Origin: Streptomyces sp. WZ-12
GTDB lineage: Bacteria; Actinomycetota; Actinomycetes; Streptomycetales; Streptomycetaceae
Direction of reading: 5' to 3'
Assembly: GCF_028898845.1 (NCBI RefSeq)
Contig: NZ_CP118574.1
Location: 5,181,001-5,245,000 of the forward strand
DNA: 64,000 nucleotides
Both the position numbers and the translations under genes were made by a program. Positions within the stretch are counted from its first letter, which is position 1. Every line of letters starts with the position of its first letter. The notes beneath the pieces are model-generated. The model searched no databases. It had not been told where the DNA came from and worked only from the letters and a program-made list of their open reading frames with translations. Of this stretch, positions 62,708-64,000 are shown piece by piece.

Positions 62708-62710
62708 GAG
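62666..62710 (-). other. tRNA-Arg(CCT) 3'-half remnant, probable attachment site (attR)
   Basis: On the minus strand the sequence reads from an anticodon loop CTCCTAA through AGCGGGTGTC, a T-arm GGCAG-TTCGAAT-CTGCC, then CGGGGGC-A-CCA. The 5' half of a tRNA is missing: no GCCCCCG partner of the acceptor stem lies on the other side, and the bases before the loop do not pair. A cut exactly at the anticodon loop is where tyrosine-type integrases cross over. The side with the terminator is the old chromosome, so an element extends to the right. Confidence 0.8.
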
Positions 62711-63331
62711 TGGGGTCGAATCCTTGATCGAGGGTGTTCGGTCCTGCCGGGGAGTGGTGCTGTTATCGCAGGTCAGCGCCACCCGGCCTGATGTTTGATC
62801 CGGCCTTCGGCGCCTCGTGTTCCACCGTCCGCTCACGCATCGCTCATGCATAGCGGACGGCCGGCAAGGGGTGCGACATGCAGAACTACGCGCAATGCAT
62901 GTCCTATTGAGTGCGTGTGAGCGTCCCTCCGTCGGCACTCACCGTACGGCGCGTCGGGGCCTGACGCCCGGCCACCCTCTTGTCGGTGACGCGCAGTCGA
63001 ATGCGTACCTCTTGATGGCCTGGACAGCACCGATACCGCCCAATCGCGGCGAGTCTCACCTCGTGGGTATTTTTCGGCCAGATCACCCCTGGCTCGCCAG
63101 TTGAACGGCCTCCCCCGGCCAGGCAGCCCGAACGGGACACGAACGAGGTGGAGTTCGGAAATAGGTGCCTTCCCTCCTTGATGTCGCGAGGTACGCACGC
63201 AAGTGGCACTTCTAGCCAGTAAGTGACCTGTTACGTCGGTCTGTCCGTAAAGAAAACATCAAGATCATTTAGTGTCGGAAGCACCGGGGGGGTGGCGATG
63301 GGCCACGCCTCCGCCCAAGGAGGAGATGAAC
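62711..63331. other. Gene-poor stretch just inside the predicted element
   Basis: About 620 bases with only open frames of shadow type and no ribosome site or motif that I trust. No integrase or excisionase is seen; these would lie further right. Confidence 0.5.
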
Positions 63332-63679
63332 ATGAAGAAGGCAACCGCTCGGGGCCTGGCTGGTCTTGCCATCGGTGGGCTTGCGCTGGTGGGCGCATCG
63401 CCGGCGTTCGCGATGGAGGCGTACTCGCCGAGCGCGCACGCACACGCTTGGACGACGACTTCCGATCGGGTCGTCAAGTTGCAGCAGAACGATCTCGGCA
63501 AGTCGCACGCCGACTACTACCGCACCACGGACCCGAACGAGCCGTACCACCTGTGGAACAAGTCCGGCATCATGGGCTCGACCGCGACGAGCGGCAACGG
63601 CAACCGCGTCGTCAAGATGCGTGCTTGCAACTGGGTCAAGGACAACGACGACGAGTGCGGCAAGTACGTGAACCACTGA
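63332..63679 (+). CDS. Small secreted bacteriocin-like precursor (lactococcin 972-like?)
   Basis: 115 residues from the ATG at 63332 with AAGGAGG eight bases upstream. Sec signal peptide (MKKATARGLAGLAIGGLALVGASPAFA), giving a mature peptide of about 88 residues: DYYRTTDP, GSTATSGNGNRVVKMRACNW and DECGKYV. The two cysteines could pair. A short secreted peptide followed by an ABC ATPase gene (63836) is the arrangement of lactococcin-972-type bacteriocins with their self-protection transporter, and the GNGNRVV core fits that family loosely. Gene and terminator (63735-63771) lie inside the predicted element. Confidence 0.65.
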   Translation: MKKATARGLAGLAIGGLALVGASPAFAMEAYSPSAHAHAWTTTSDRVVKLQQNDLGKSHADYYRTTDPNEPYHLWNKSGIMGSTATSGNGNRVVKMRACNWVKDNDDECGKYVNH

Positions 63680-63734
63680 CCGGTTCACGGCGTGATCGCT
63701 GAGCTGTGAAACGCGCTCGGCGAACCGCGAACTC

Positions 63735-63771
63735 CAGCGGGAGGAACGGCATGTTGCCGTTCCTCCCGCTG
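63735..63771. terminator. Perfect hairpin terminator after the bacteriocin-like gene
   Basis: CAGCGGGAGGAACGGCA (63735-63751) and its exact complement (63755-63771) with loop TGT. Confidence 0.8.
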
Positions 63772-63835
63772 CGCGTCTGCACAACACAAATGATCAAGAG
63801 GTGCCGACTGTGGATCGGAATCGGGAAGGACGGGC

Positions 63836-64000
63836 GTGAGGGACAGGCCGCTGGCAGTGCGGGGACTCGGATACGAGATCGCCGGCCGGACGCTGTTGAA
63901 GGACATCGACATGCAGGTGGAGGCGGGCCAGTCCGTTGCCGTGGTGGGGCCGAGCGGCAGTGGCAAGAGCACGCTGCTCGGCTGCATCCTCGGTCTGGTG
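63836..64000 (+). CDS. ABC transporter ATP-binding protein (3' partial)
   Basis: 55 codons to the window edge from the GTG at 63836 (GAAGGA upstream). RGLGYEIAGRTLLKDIDMQVEAGQSVAVV leads into the Walker A GPSGSGKST at about 41-49. This is a one-domain LolD/MacB-like ATPase type, as seen next to bacteriocin genes for self-immunity or export. The rest, including any membrane partner, is outside the window. Confidence 0.85.
   Translation, partial: MRDRPLAVRGLGYEIAGRTLLKDIDMQVEAGQSVAVVGPSGSGKSTLLGCILGLV

Noticed and set aside
62666..62710. A complete tRNA gene
   Set aside because: The 5' half is absent and the anticodon stem cannot form, so only an attachment-site remnant is supported.

Overview
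The window is chromosomal DNA from a Streptomyces-type actinomycete. It has very high GC, GTG/TTG starts, short or overlapping genes and typical Streptomyces families (AfsK/AfsR/AfsS regulators, XRE+DUF397 pairs, GPP34, DUF2690, FO synthase). Its left half resembles the afsK-afsS-afsR neighbourhood known from S. coelicolor. It then continues through fbiC, an ADP-ribosylglycohydrolase and a large D-Ala-D-Ala carboxypeptidase.

Layout. 1-3.8 kb: 3' part of an AfsK-like kinase with a PQQ propeller, a membrane protein and a lipoprotein. 3.8-10.8 kb: a CoA-dependent catabolic block (crotonase, DUF35 protein, thiolase-like protein, two acyl-CoA ligases). 11-14.8 kb: afsR with two small DNHxP-repeat genes downstream, one AfsS itself and one an AfsS-like protein with a signal peptide. 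15.4-16.7 kb: an amidohydrolase. 16.8-21.3 kb: small regulators (Scr1/DUF6879-type cluster, XRE-TPR protein) with a decayed GNAT gene. 21.6-27.5 kb: F420/flavin luciferase-like oxidoreductases, a collapsed SDR gene, an amidohydrolase and an aldehyde dehydrogenase. 27.8-47 kb: permease, PHP-domain protein, another LLM enzyme, fbiC, transporters, SDR, aminotransferase, and an XRE/DUF397 pair. 47-57 kb: carboxypeptidase, glycosyltransferase, regulator, lipoprotein and orphan sensor kinase. 57-60 kb: recQ split by a complete IS5-like element. 60-62.7 kb: an NB-ARC/TPR protein. From 62.7 kb: a tRNA-Arg(CCT) 3'-half remnant marks the end of an integrated element. Just inside it lie a small secreted bacteriocin-like precursor and the start of an ABC ATPase.

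How it works together. The catabolic genes are scattered in several blocks, but most are preceded by the same 15-bp palindrome, CTGACGnnnYGTCAG (eight sites at seven promoter regions). I infer one TetR-type regulon covering thiolase/DUF35/crotonase, both acyl-CoA ligases, two amidohydrolases, two LLM enzymes, an aldehyde dehydrogenase, an SDR and an alpha/beta-barrel protein. The substrate is unknown; the gene content resembles actinobacterial steroid or alicyclic acid breakdown. FbiC supplies the F420 precursor that the LLM enzymes probably need. Separately, an 11-bp-spaced direct repeat between afsR and afsS looks like the AfsR site that drives afsS.

No CRISPR array, rRNA or complete tRNA was seen.
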